Below are positions 23,486-34,589 of a DNA stretch of 64,000 bases, one piece after another. The translations under genes and the position numbers were made by a program. The stretch's first letter is position 1; every line of letters begins with the position of its first letter. This DNA comes from Phytophthora hibernalis (Eukaryota; Oomycota; Peronosporomycetes; Peronosporales; Peronosporaceae), in assembly GCA_012656075.1 (NCBI GenBank), contig JAAKBF010000007.1:1736001-1800000 (forward strand), in the 5' to 3' direction. The notes below the pieces were generated by a model. The model searched no databases. It was not told the DNA's origin and saw only the letters and a program-made list of their open reading frames with translations.

Positions 23486-25111
23486 ATAGGCGACGAAGCC
23501 CAAGACTAAGTGGATATGAAGTAACAATAAACCCAATTTTAGGGGTCATAGTTAGCAGGACTCGTATCCCAATTCCGAAATCACTAAAAGCGGCATTATC
23601 AGGACCATACCGTGAATCATGGCTCGGTGCATTAGAAATTGAGTATCAGGAGCTCTTAGAAAATAAGATTTGGAAGATGGTTGATCTACCCAAAGGACGC
23701 AAGGCTTTAGGCTGTCACTGGGATTTAGATATAAAATATCATGCAGATGGGTCTGTTGGGCAATTTAAAGCGCGACTACTGGTTATGGGAATACCCAGCG
23801 ATTTGGAATTGACTACGGAGAGATATTCTCACCGGTAGCCCGATATGAGTCTTTGAGATTAGTGCTCGCAATTGCGGCAATAGAGGACTTTCACATCCAC
23901 CAAATGGATGTGTCAACTGCGTTTTTAAATGGGGAACTTTTAGAGGAATATATATGGTTCCACTCCTTGGATTTAGGCAACGTCAGAATGGCAAAGTATG
24001 TACACTAATAAAGAGCCTATATGGACTGAAACAGGCGCCCCGAATTTGGTACAAGGTGCTGTACACCTTTTGGAGTCATTAGGTTTTTCTCGATGCAAAA
24101 GGAATACTGTTTGTACAAGAAAAAGTGGGAGGTTAATGGAGTAACCGACGTCGTCTTAAATTGTGTATATGTTGATGACTTAACCATTGCTGACTCAAGG
24201 CTATCAGCTGTAAATGAAATTAAGGCAAAGTTGTCAGAACGCTTTAAAATGAAGGACCTTGAAGAGGTCCATTATCTGTTGAAAATGGAGATCAGAAGAG
24301 ATAGAGATCATAAGCAACTCATCCTATCGCAACACAAGTATATTCTAGACTTGCTAGAAAAGTTTGATATGATGGACTGCTCAATAGTAGCTACTCCTCA
24401 AGCAGCAAGTATTACATTAGAAAAAGAGACAAATCTCAGCGCTGAAGCTATTGTAGCACAGCCGTATGACTACCGTGGACTGGTAGGCTCTCTCATGTAT
24501 CTGGTTAGAGGAACTAGACCTGATATTGCAAATGCTGTAAGAGAATTAAGTAAATTCCTCTCTTGTTATAATAAGTCTCATTGGAGAGCTGCACAGAGAG
24601 TACTTAAGTATCTGAAAGGAACATCGATGTATGGGAAGAAACTAACAAAGAGGTAGTTTATGAACTATACACAGATGCGAGCTTCGCAAATGCTAATGAG
24701 GATCGTAAATCAGTTACTGGTTACGTTTCAATACTCGCTGATGCATGTGTCTCTTGGAAGAGTTGTAGACAAGATATGGTCAGTTTGCACACAGCACAGG
24801 CTGAATTAGTTGCCGTAAGTGAGGGTGTAAAGGAAAGCGAATGGTTATGGCTGCTCTTAAAACTAGGATGGCAACAAAAGCAGCCAATTTATTGTTGGTG
24901 CGACAATACAGCAGCAATAAGTATAGTTAAGAATCCTGCTAGTCATTCGTCGACTAAGCAAATAGAGACGAGATACTTATATGCCCGTGAAGCATATGAA
25001 AGAGATCGTATCGACATTACGTACTGTAATATGATAGCAGATGCACTGACAAAAGCACTGCCCCAAGTACAATTCTGCAAGCTACGAGAGCTAATGGGGG
25101 AGAAATCTTGA
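23486..25111 (+). pseudogene. copia reverse transcriptase and RNase H
   Basis: Reads IPIPKSLKAALSGPYRESWL, KIWKMVDLPKGRKALGCHW, a frame slip near 23795, HIHQMDVSTAFLNGELLEE, then NCVYVDDLTIADSRL (YVDD active site, about 24162) and FKMKDLEEVHYLLKMEI. RNase H follows after a slip near 24650: YTDASFANANEDRKSVTG, AQAELVAVSEGVKESEWLW and ADALTKALP, with a TGA at 25111. Motif order is normal; slips prevent a continuous polyprotein. Confidence 0.85.
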
Positions 25112-25623
25112 AGCCAACAACTGCAAAGGAAATACGCAGGCAAGCTAAGTCTCACAACCCATCCTCTTCGTAGACGACGTCGATAACGTGGCACTTCAGA
25201 TCGTGTTAATAAACTGACTTAACACTTTCATTTGATTTGTAAGAGTTGCCCATCATAAAATAAGTTTAGGTACAATAGGACCGTCAGACAAGAGCTACGT
25301 TTTGCAGCCTCGATGGAAGTTATGCGAATAAGTCAACAAGTTTCTAGGACTGCATTGATAAGAGATCACTACGTAAAACGTATAAGCCACTTTTTGATGA
25401 ATACAGCTACAGGTAACATGAGTGTCGATTAAATGGGTCAAAGTGGGTCAAAAAAGTATGCCATTATAGTTTTTGCAGCCCCGGCTCTCCATGCATGATA
25501 ATGCTGGTGTTAAGCTAACTATATGTACATAAGACGTATGCAAAGAGATCCTATAGAGTAGATTTTGCTAGTTCGAAGCAAGTATCGCTTGAGCGTATCG
25601 GTTGTGCGTCTCTTTTGTGGGAG

Positions 25624-25878
25624 TGTTGTAGTTAAGGTTAAGTACCAACTTTTGGAAAACAAATCTGGTTTCTACTCTTAGTTAGAAACAGAGGCCAATT
25701 GGTTAGAACTTATTATTACTATAAGTATACTGAGCTTAAGAGATGTTATTGAATGGCAACCAAGGCCAACAAAGGAAAAGAGAACCCAACCGGATGAAGT
25801 GCTGGGGAGGGCACTCACTTTTGAATTAGCCGCTCCGTCTGACGGTTATTCATACATACAACTTCGGCCATGACAACA
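25624..25878 (+). repeat. 3' LTR of copia element
   Basis: 255 bp, same ends (TGTTG...CAACA) as the 5' LTR; preceded by cttttgtgggag, a plausible polypurine priming site. 25112-25623 is the non-coding 3' internal region. Confidence 0.85.
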
Positions 25879-25934
25879 ATAGCGACCGTAATCCATGCGA
25901 TGGCCTCTGTCGAAGGAAGCAACGACAATTAGCC

Positions 25935-27258
25935 TCATAACACGTGCATGCGAGAGCTCGTTGCGGAATGACCAGGTCGATTGGTGCCTCGCACTGGCTC
26001 AACTGCTAGACGGGCGTCAGACGCCGAAGGCACCACTGGAGGCATGTTCGAAGCCACCGGGCTTGCGCACGACACGGCCGAGGCTACGTGACCGGTGCCT
26101 GGCACTGGTTCAGATGCTGAATGAGCGTCAGACGCCGACGGCGCCACAGGACGCATGGTCGAAGCGACTGGGCCTGGCCGAGGACATCCGGTCAGTACCA
26201 GGAGCAAGTTCATCTGATGAGCCGGCGTCAGATGTATGCGTCAGCACGGGAAGATATGCAATCGCTGCGTTCGTATTATCACTGGATAACTTAGATTGAG
26301 TAGTGTGATCTCCCCGTCTTTAGTCCCGTTGCGGGTGACCGTCCGTGAGGGATCCGTGGTGGGAAGTAAGCCACTAAAGAAGGGGTCCCACCTGGGCGAT
26401 GCTGTGAACAGTAGCCTCACTCTCCGTCGGACGGAACAGACTTTTGCCGGTTGGTTGATGCCCCAGGGGCGATCTACCTTTGGAACGCGACGAAACGAGT
26501 CGCGGGAGCGGGAACGTTGATGCTGGCGACGGTACGCCGGGCTGCGGTTGCGGGAACGGCGGTGTGTCAAACGGGGCTATGACTTCGTGAACGGTGGTGC
26601 GTCCGTCGCGGGCTACGGCTGCGGGAGCGGCAGCGCGTCAGACGCGGCGACTCTGGACGTGACTGCGATCGGCCATGCCGACGAGAGTCTAACCGGCGAG
26701 GCGGTGACACAAACCGGTATCGGCCTCGAAGAGGAACTTGCTCGTGTATCCCATGGGCTTCCAGGTAGCCATGCGGAGATCGAAGGGGTTTCGGAGAGCG
26801 CGATCGTCGATGGGGGTCGGCGGGCCTGGGCTGGATCCATTGGTTCACGAGCGGACTCGATACGGGTCTGGCGGTTGTCGAGAGTGGTGGGCCTGGCGCT
26901 GAGAATGAACTAGAGTGGTCAATTCGGGTATCTACCGTAGGATGGCTTGCGAGAACTGTTGTTGCTGTTGTACGATCGATGTCAGCAGGGTGGTTGTGTC
27001 CGCCTGCGGTGGCTGCAGCTCCGCAGTGAATGCCACTGTCAGGATTGGACGCCCAGCAGTACCAGGTACTGCTGACGTACTCGACGGCAGCGACGGCCCT
27101 GGACCGGCGGCTGCTAGTGGTTGGGCTGCAAGCCGACCTTCAGCAAACACATCGGACGGTGTCAATACCGTGTTGTCTCGGGTGAGCTGTGGGAGCACTG
27201 GCTCATCCTCAGGCGGAAAGTCCGGGTCGTACGCCGGCGGCACCGCTACGCTGCGCAC
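25935..27258 (-). pseudogene. Arg/Ser-rich Gag-like reading, broken
   Basis: The N-terminal frame from 27258 is Pro-rich (VPPAYDPDFPPEDEPVLPQL) and ends in TTLLTSIVQQQQQFSQAIL, a Gln-rich helix common at the start of gypsy Gag proteins. A one-base slip gives an RS-dipeptide-rich tract (26848-26567: RSRSPKPLRSPHG, SRSRSPRRTHHRSRSHS), then RSRNRSPAYRRQHQRSRSR. The far end (26213-25935) is a Pro/Ser/Ala repeat. A retroelement Gag is most likely, but an SR-type nuclear protein gene cannot be excluded. Confidence 0.35.
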
Positions 27259-27809
27259 GTAGTCAGTAGGGATGACCGATGTCTTCTCTCCCCTTTGGTT
27301 AACAATGCGAATCTCCCCAAAGGTTGCACTTCCACAACAAGCAGTGTTCAGTGGTTGTTAGTGTGATTTACAGGCAGCATGATGTATTTCATTGAGAACA
27401 GCTTGAGACGAGGCGGGGTCGGGAAATTTTTCGAGTTGACAACCAGCGACGAAAATATGTGCCATAATCACCGTCGCTCATTATATCTAGAGCATAACTC
27501 ATCACGACATCGTTCAATCATGCCTCTACCGCCAGAAAGGCCACCACCTGATCAAAGTAAATCTCTTTGCTCGCGTCCTTTGTCTAGAACTTAATTTGTA
27601 TGCAGCACGTCACGTATTTTGTGACCGCTTCGCTGGCTTGCTGATTTTCCACTAGAAGCCGTCTCACGCGCGAAAAACCCAACCGGTTGGCCTGTTACCT
27701 TAGTCCAATCCTGCACGAGCCAAGACAGATCGCGATGTCAGAACCCACAAGTTCTCTTAATTCTGTAAACTGGCGTCATAGTGTGCACACATTCACTAGA
27801 AGATCCATG
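27259..27809. other. Unassigned interval
   Basis: Between the Gag-like reading and the degenerate coding region. Short frames only (for example 27379-27594 +); nothing recognised. Confidence 0.3.
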
Positions 27810-28950
27810 TCACAAAGTTGCTTCGGCAACGTTATCAAGATAAATCAACAATAAGCACATTTCGATACCGTACCTTGAGAACGGGTCCAGTTTTGGTATG
27901 AACCAGACTGCCAATGTCATATCGTCCGTCGAGATCGGATAACAGGTCAGATCTACCACACCCATGCTTCCGTTGGTGGTCCTGCACACGGCATCTTGTC
28001 TGCCCCGGAAATAGTCAAGTGCTGCCTATAACGATAAATTCAGGTCTTCTGGAATAACGTAGCTGTAATAGTAGGATTCAGCCACTTGTCGTGTTATCTC
28101 TTTCACGCGCCTAAACCTGCCGCGTAAGGTTTGCTCGTTCATGATGCACGGATACTTTTCTAAGATGTATGTAACATCTTTCGTGCGTGGCGTGTTGATC
28201 GTTCACTTGCTGGTATTTGTGACGGTAGCGGTTAGGTCCCTTGGATACCCAACCGCAACGTACCGAGGTACGCCGGCGACCGCTGACCAATTCTGCCTCA
28301 ACTTCTTCCGTGTATTACCTTGAGCGGGTTGTGGTATATTGAGCTGAAAGCGCCTCTTGTTTTCGTTGTGTGCATGATTTTCAAAGCTATCAGACCGTGC
28401 ACTGTTGTTTTATTCAACCTGAGATGCACCCACGTCTGATTCGCTGATGATACGCTGCGAGTTTTCAGAGATATCAATATCTCCTAGCGAAATTTGGGAT
28501 CTGCATAAGCTGAATAAGTGGAAGGTGCAAAAGCTGACAGCGACATATCCGCTGCTGTTACTTTGTTGTCGTTCACCTTCCATAAAGGTGTGGGAACTGA
28601 AACAAATTCAAAGTCGTCCCTGAACTGCGGAACCTCAACCATTCCATGCACGTTCGAACAAATGGTAAGTGCCGAATCGGTAAGCACGCTGGTTTGATCG
28701 ATAATTTGTCAACCCTAATACCACCACGTTGTCATCTCTGGCGAAGAATAACCCACAGACCAGCATCCATATATGGTGTGTGTGTGTGAGGAAGGAGCAT
28801 TATTGACAATCGACCGACCTCCAATTGCTTCGTTTCTGAGACATGTGTTTTTTGCGAAGTGTTGCATCACAAGATTGATCCACAAAAGCAACGAGCGCTT
28901 CACTCCGTTAGTCGAAATCGACTTTCCCTTTACATCCAGGGCTTTGACAG
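27810..28950 (-). pseudogene. Unrecognised protein with scattered stop codons
   Basis: A coherent minus-strand reading spans over 1 kb: GKSISTNGVKRSLLLWINL, then MVEVPQFRDDFEFVSVPTPL, SLGDIDISENSQRIISE, NKRRFQLNIPQPAQGN, AGVPRYVAVGYPRDLTATVT, KDVTYILEKYPCIMNEQTL, FRRVKEITRQVAESYYYS, then TTNGSMGVVDLTCYPIST and LDPFSRYGIEMCL. One-base slips occur near 28490 and 28690. In-frame stops (TAA near 28416, TGA near 28208, TAG near 28042) interrupt an otherwise unbroken frame, the mark of point-mutation decay. I do not recognise the family; it sits between retroelements. Confidence 0.5.
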
Positions 28951-29062
28951 TAAATCTGCAACGAAACGAAAGCTTTCACAACGACTCCCTGGTCTTAGTC
29001 TACTGATAGCCGTCGATCTAGATGACACTACTGAAAGGGATTGCGACGAAATATTGCCTTTT

Positions 29063-29358
29063 TATAACGGGCCAGGTGTGTCCGTTATCTAGCTTACACT
29101 ATAGATGCGAGGAAGCGTTGAAAGACTCAGAAGACTGAGTCGTAGTATGGGCTTCGGGGCAAATTAAACTCTGATTTAGGAGAGGGCCCGTCGGGCCACT
29201 CAAATGCTAACTGTCATCCGATTGGCTGAAATGGCTCTACCCTTTCAACCAATCAGAGAATGACAACGAAGCACACGCTAGCCATGTCTTCGTATCTACT
29301 TTCAATATCAACCTATATAGATCTATCTACATATGTAACTACAGACTAGCCCGTTACA
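29063..29358 (-). repeat. Probable gypsy 3' LTR
   Basis: On the minus strand it starts TGTAACGGGCTAGTC (29358) and ends near ...CCTGGCCCGTTATA (29063), so the termini form an imperfect inverted repeat around ACGGGC. It contains a TATATAG-rich stretch at about 29310. No partner LTR in the window confirms the ends. Confidence 0.55.
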
Positions 29359-29722
29359 TCACCCTCCCTCTTAAGGTTGCACTCGCGCCTCGTGAGTGCG
29401 AGCGAAGAACACGGAATAGTCTGCTTGGAGCGATGAGCGCGGATGACGAACTCGACGGACATTGCGGACGAAGACAAGAGGATACGTAGAGCGCACGCGC
29501 TGCACGTCAACGGGGTCCTACACACCGTAGCGGCGGCGCACGGAACACGCTCGGGGTCCGATCGATCCGACACCAGCACGTCGGGCTCACCGACGTGAAC
29601 ACCTTGAGACAACATTCCTCGAGGTTCACCGAAGCAGCACCGTGATGAGGCCGTCACCCTTGTGAAGTGCGCGTGGGTTCGATTCCCACGCTGGTCGCCG
29701 ACCGATGTTCATGCTCACCGGG

Positions 29723-30025
29723 CTAATATCGTCGGCGGTACACGCGGTCGAGTATCGTGCGCGTGACAGAAGGCGCAGACGGCTTGTCGTGGTGGGAGAC
29801 GCCGCGACGGTGGGAGACGCCACGACGGTGGTCGCCGTTCAAGAAGGCGCGTGGGTACTGGTTCGAGAAGTCAGTGGTGCGCTCGGAATCGCTCGCGCAC
29901 ACCAGCGCGAGTGAGGACTCGTAGTCGTTCACCACATCTGGGACGTCTTCCATCAGCTGTGTGCGCGGCTCCCAGGTATCGTCAGCTGGGGAGTGTCCCA
30001 GCCAGCGCACCCGGTAATGCTTCAC
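29723..30025 (-). pseudogene. gypsy chromodomain (C-terminal to integrase)
   Basis: Reads HYRVRWLGHSPADDTWEPRT then QLMEDVPDVVNDYE. The Y.V.W.G....TWEP pattern is the chromodomain fold that chromoviruses use to target heterochromatin marks. It is out of frame with the integrase above it by one or more slips between 30025 and 30480. Confidence 0.75.
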
Positions 30026-30480
30026 AGGTGTCGTCGAATCCGTGCGCGTGTGCGGGTTCCAGTCTCGGAAGGCAGGCGCATATCGTGGTCGACCAGACGC
30101 TTCAAGATCCAGCGCTGAGCACCCAATGCATCAACAAGGGGCGGCGGTGCTTCGCTGCTGTATGGGACTTGCTGCGGCTGTCGACGTTTCTCGTGGTTCT
30201 TGGGTGCGACGTTCTGATGTTGCCGAGCAGGCGTCGTCTATCGCGGAGCAGTGGCTCCGTGTCGGAACGGTTTCATCACTTGGGGACCTTCGACTGCGTG
30301 GTAGCACGGTTGGCGACGCACTCGCGTGTGGAGCGAGTGCTCTGACGGACTCGTCGTCGGCGTCGTCATATGAGACACTGCGATTGGCCTGAGGGTCGGC
30401 GTCCGGGATTGTCGCTGGGACGTACGGCTTCAGGCGCCCGACGCAGAACGTCGGGTGCAGGCGCATCGCTGTATGAATGT

Positions 30481-31695
30481 CTAGGTGTAGGCATCCCCGA
30501 TAACCTTAGTAATCTTGATCGGTCCGATGAAGCGTGGCGCGAGTTTGTTCGCGCCCAAGTTGGTGATTGCAGTCGACTGGATGCCATCCGTAGACAACAG
30601 CACGCGCTCGCCTCGTCGGAAGAACGCAGTGTTTTTCCGACCACGTCGGTCCGTCTGCTTGCCCACGGCAACTTGCAGCGCGTCACGGACGAATCGCGTG
30701 ACGGCCTGACGATGCAGCAGGAAATCGAATACGGCTGCCGAGTCAATCGTCGTCGACAGTTGCTTAGGAGCGAAGTTGGCTTGGCCCGCGACGGCTCCCG
30801 TCGCGCCACTCGTTGGCAATGTCTTCTTGAGAGTAAGCCCATTGATTGAGGCGTCGGGAGGTTGTACCCAGCGACCTAGCTGGGTACCCGTGGTTAGAGA
30901 GGACGTTCGCATACTATCATCCGACGTCCGGGGTTCACTTGATAACAGCGCCGGGTGGTTCGGCGCTCCTGTATTTCCCACATCACCAAAAGTGGAGCCT
31001 GGTTCGGCGTGATGGACGACAAGGAGAGCAGGAACGCGCGGGTGCCGCGCGTTGTTGACGAAGAACAGCGTCAGCTCCGTCGAAGCGTGAACTGCATTGC
31101 TCAGCGTGAATTCTGCAAGCGGCAGGAAGGAGCTCCAGGACGAGAACGACGTGGCGAATCTGCGGAGTACGTCCTCTAGTACCCGGCTAACACGCTCCGT
31201 TTGCCCATCCGTCTCTGGATGGGCCGCCGTCGACATCAGCAGACGCGTGCCGAGGAGCTCGAACATCCGCGTCCAGAAGGCGGATGTGAAGCGAGGATCT
31301 CTGTCGGAGACGATGGACTCCGGCAGCCCATGGTGGCGGAAGACCAGGTCGATGAAGAGTGCTTCCAAATCTTCGACGGTCACTTGGGCAGCAACTGGAG
31401 AAAGATGAACCATCTTGCTGAAGCGATCAACGAAGACCAGGACGCCTGTCCGACCCTGGTCATCTCGAAGATGAAGTCCATGCTGACGGATCGCCACGCA
31501 CCCGATGGGTAGTGGACGAAGCGGGGCCGGATTGGACGCTGACGGTTTGACGCGTTGACATATTTCGCAAGAGCGCACCCACTTGCGAATCCACTTGTAC
31601 ATTCGCGGCCAGAAGAACTCGCGTGAGAGCGCCGCGAACGTCTTTTCGCGGCCCATGTGGCCCCCAGAGAGCGCCTCGTGGAACTCATGCACCAA
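30481..31695 (-). pseudogene. gypsy integrase
   Basis: Long open frame of 404 codons: zinc-binding HHCC (HEFHEALSGGH ... RSCEICQR), catalytic block VLVFVDRFSKMVHLSPV, IVSDRDPRFTSAFW, HPETDGQTERVSRVLED, and a C-terminal GPF/Y-like part (KLAPRFIGPIKITKVIGDAY). The catalytic Asp, Asp, Glu positions appear filled. It catalyses cDNA insertion. The frame is intact over this length although the element is truncated. Confidence 0.85.
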
Positions 31696-32031
31696 GCGTC
31701 GTCATCGTCGGGAATGACGACGCGTGGAGCGTCGAACTTGTCGATCGTGTACATCAATAGACCATCGTCGAGCGCGTAGCGAGTGATGTGCGTACGCGTT
31801 GGACGAGTCAATTTCGCCAGCGTCTTCGCGGAGGGTTGCGCAGATGCGTCATGATCGAGGAATAAAACGAATCCTCTTCATACGCGTCAGAGATCTGCTG
31901 ACGGAGTGGCATCACCGGACTCGATACCATCGAGTTGATGCCGAGCGCCTCGCACATCGCGCAATCCTCGTCGTCGTCCTCATCGCCAGGAAGGCCCTGA
32001 TGACGTCCCAGGCGCCGGGGTCATAGTCCGG

Positions 32032-32271
32032 TCACCGTGAAAGTGCGTCGTCAAGAATGTTGTTCTTGCCAGGCTTGTAGTGCACGACGAAGTTGTACTC
32101 CGCGAAAAAGAGAGCCATCGCGCCATTCGTTGAGAGAGATGGGGGCTCTTCATCGCCGTCCGCAGCGACGCGTGATCGGTGTACGCTGCTTGGCATAGTG
32201 TAGCAGCCCCGCTCTGTGGAGTCTGCGCACTGCTGCTGCTGGTTGTTGCCTTTTCTTGGGAGCCGCTTCAC
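32032..32271 (-). pseudogene. gypsy RNase H terminus
   Basis: Reads AMALFFAEYNFVVHYKPGKN then NILDDALSR, the classic end of gypsy RNase H. Upstream the sequence turns to a Lys/Arg/Gln-rich, unrelated reading, so the element has been joined to foreign DNA at about 32170-32340. Confidence 0.7.
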
Positions 32272-32340
32272 GACAGCTCCTCGCCTCTCTTCGCTCTTCC
32301 TTGGGATAGTTTGCTGTAAATATTGTAGATCTTTTCATCA

Positions 32341-32590
32341 TAATATAAAATGAAAGTTCCCTGGCTCATGTGCTTCAAAATATCTTCGCAAATGCCATTC
32401 ACTTGTCAATGTTAGTAGCGTTATTACAGGTCAACGGTTCAACGCGGGCTTATTAAAATATCAAAACATTAAAGTAAACATAAACCTGCACATCTACGTA
32501 CCCGACGAGAATACGATCGCTACATACCTACTTGGGCGTATACAGCTTACCTCACAGAAGCGATGTGCTAATGGTCACTTCAAACTCAAG
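32341..32590. other. AT-rich interval without genes
   Basis: Nothing recognised on either strand. Confidence 0.3.
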
Positions 32591-32766
32591 TCAAACCAGG
32601 GCCTTCATATGTGCGAGTGTGTCCGGGAAATTCTCTTCGAGATAGCCTTGCAGCGCCTCCTCTATTTCTGGCGTACATTTCGCGTTGGACGCGAGGTCCC
32701 CTCCGCGCTACTTCGTCTCTGAGCTTCCGCGTCCCATGATGCGGTGTACAGTAGTTGAAGGTAAGT
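32591..32766 (-). pseudogene. Transposase helix-turn-helix relic (Tc1/IS630 type)
   Basis: Minus-strand reading LPSTTVHRIMGRGSSETK, a stop, then GGDLASNAKCTPEIEEALQG and YLEENFPDTLAHMKALV. It resembles the N-terminal HTH of oomycete IS630/Tc1-type transposases. No catalytic part follows. 32880-33240 beyond it holds only CGGTTTT-rich low-complexity DNA. Confidence 0.4.
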
Positions 32767-33574
32767 CGTAATGGTTCGCCTCCATCATCAAGTCTTCGCC
32801 TTGGCGGAACGCGTTCAGCACGCGGGTGTAAACAGCAAATATGTGCTTGGACAATTAAGAATGTCACTCGTGCTGAGTACACAAACGGCGTTCGGGACCA
32901 TAAACGAGAAACGTTTACTCTCCTCGCCAGTTCATGTCCCTTTAGCTTTCTCTTTACTTCTAAGATTGGAAGCTGATTCTGCCTGGCGCACTCGCCTCTC
33001 CATGTTGATATGTGATTATCCCGCTTGTCAGATCAATCGAAAGCCGCAGAACCGAATTGGCCGATGATTGGTTAGGTTTTTATCCAATGAACCTCAACTT
33101 CAACCAAATCAATCCGGTTTTGATTCGGTTTTAACTCGTATTTACAGAACCGGTAGGATTCGGTTTTCAATTCGAGTCAATGTCAATTCGGTTTAAACCG
33201 GATTTCGAATCAGGCCTTATATTCTCTAGTAGTACGTTAAGTTGCCCCCTACCTGCGACGAACGAGTTGCGAGATAGCGTATAAAACTGGAGGCGATCGT
33301 ATTACCGGTTCTCCCGTGCGAGTTTTTGCACAAAAACAGGTACGAGCGCAGGATACATGGGTCGATTGAAGCTACTGGCAGGCACTGTACTGCAAGGTTC
33401 ACGAAGGATCGTTTCGGTGGCGATGATGGCGCTGAACGGCAACCTGACGTCAATGACCGAGCTGTGAGTCCTTGTGGTGTATGACGACATTTTTTCAAAC
33501 TCATATGTCAGTGGAAGTATTCTCGATTTAAAAGGGGATATCGCCCGGGGCCGCTGCGGGAAGTACATCGCTAC

Positions 33575-34240
33575 TGACCCCAAGTCTGAGCGACAAACGC
33601 GCAGGGCATTAACTCCCGGTAATTGATGTCGAAACCCGCCGACGGGTCATTCTTCGTTTATTTAACGAGGTGCTTCTCGACTGGAGTAAAGCAATAGCGT
33701 AGCACCCTGATGTTCGTAGAAACAAGAGCGCATATACCGCTACCGGGTGCCTCCATCTCGACAATCACGTAGGGGGTAGTGGTGGGGTCACATCTAGCAG
33801 AGGGGAGAACAGAATGATAAAAGATTTTGCTGCATGTCGTTCGACACCGGAACGCGTTGCCTGCGTCGAAAACGATGCTCCTATCGGCGTAGTCATTAGG
33901 CAAAAGAACGAGCAGGTCGCACACAGGTGGCCACATGCCGCAGCCGACCCAGAAGAGACCGATAATCTGATCGGATCAGAATGTCTGCCGCCGGTGTGTG
34001 GCAGTCACGAGCATTCCGCAGTTTTTATTCAGGCATAGCGACAGTTTACTCGACAGAATCCAAGTTAAGACCCAAAACCTGCGGACGCGTGCTCCACGGC
34101 GTGATTTTTCCCTCATTGATAGGATTATGACCGAGCACAGTGATCATAACTTGTCGTAGGTATTCCTCATTGTTAAAATAGGCGGTGATACCCGCGGCGA
34201 AGTTGATGTGATCGTCCCCCAATAGTAGCTAAATGATTTC
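33575..34240 (-). pseudogene. Second reverse transcriptase/RNase H relic
   Basis: Coherent minus-strand reading: GDDHINFAAGITAYFNNEEY, KITPWSTRPQVLGLNLDSVE, SDYRSLLGRLRHVATCVRPA, then the RNase H-like YVIVEMEAPGSGICALVST and LRYCFTPVEKHLVK followed by GFDINYRELMPCAF. The block order fits oomycete YR/DIRS-type or related retroelements. It differs clearly from the DIRS-like element at 17-20 kb. Stops and frame changes at 34052 and 33910. Confidence 0.55.
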
Positions 34241-34589
34241 ATCGCTCTGTTATTGTTTGTAAAACTATCATGGAGGTACGCGATGCCTCCTCTAACAATA
34301 CCCTACTGACTTTCTAAATGCAGCCGCCGTGTCAATTATCAGGGCATCATCTCGGACAAGCCGACTACTTATGTATGATCACTCGTGCTATGCGTAGATA
34401 CAGACAACGGCGGATAAATCCGACCGACAAAATAATCCGACATTTAATGGGTAATAAACAGGCTCCCATATTGAACTCATCGCGGGTTTTATCCAATCAG
34501 CTTTACATAATCCTCCATTTTACACCAATTACAGAACCAAAAAAATTAATGGCTCCTGTTAAAATCTCCTCCCGTAAATCTAAAACTAG

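Larger units (their letters stand above)
20502..25878 (+). mobile_element. Ty1/copia LTR retrotransposon, near full length, internally inverted
   Basis: Two 255-bp LTRs that begin TGTTG and end CAACA enclose gag, protease, integrase, reverse transcriptase and RNase H. Target-site duplication was not found (left flank gtgac, right flank aatag). A purine-rich stretch precedes the 3' LTR. The LTRs differ at only a few scattered positions, so insertion is fairly recent, yet the pol frame is disrupted: a segment of about 840 bp is inverted and the pre-integrase region is deleted (see findings). A related element begins at 61711. Confidence 0.85.
29063..32340 (-). mobile_element. Ty3/gypsy chromovirus, 5'-truncated
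   Basis: Minus-strand element with RNase H end, integrase, chromodomain and a 3' LTR on the left. Coding identity stops at about 32340, and no reverse transcriptase, protease, Gag or second LTR follows to the right, so the 5' half is missing. Domains are listed separately. Confidence 0.8.

Noticed and set aside
20497..25884. 5-bp target duplication of copia element A
   Set aside because: Flanks are gtgac and aatag, which do not match; the original flank may have been lost or changed.
29625..29700. T-arm-like sequence GTGGGTTCGATTCCCAC, possible tRNA
   Set aside because: No D arm or consistent anticodon stem can be drawn and position 33 is not T in the best fold; probably a tRNA-derived relic within the gypsy element.
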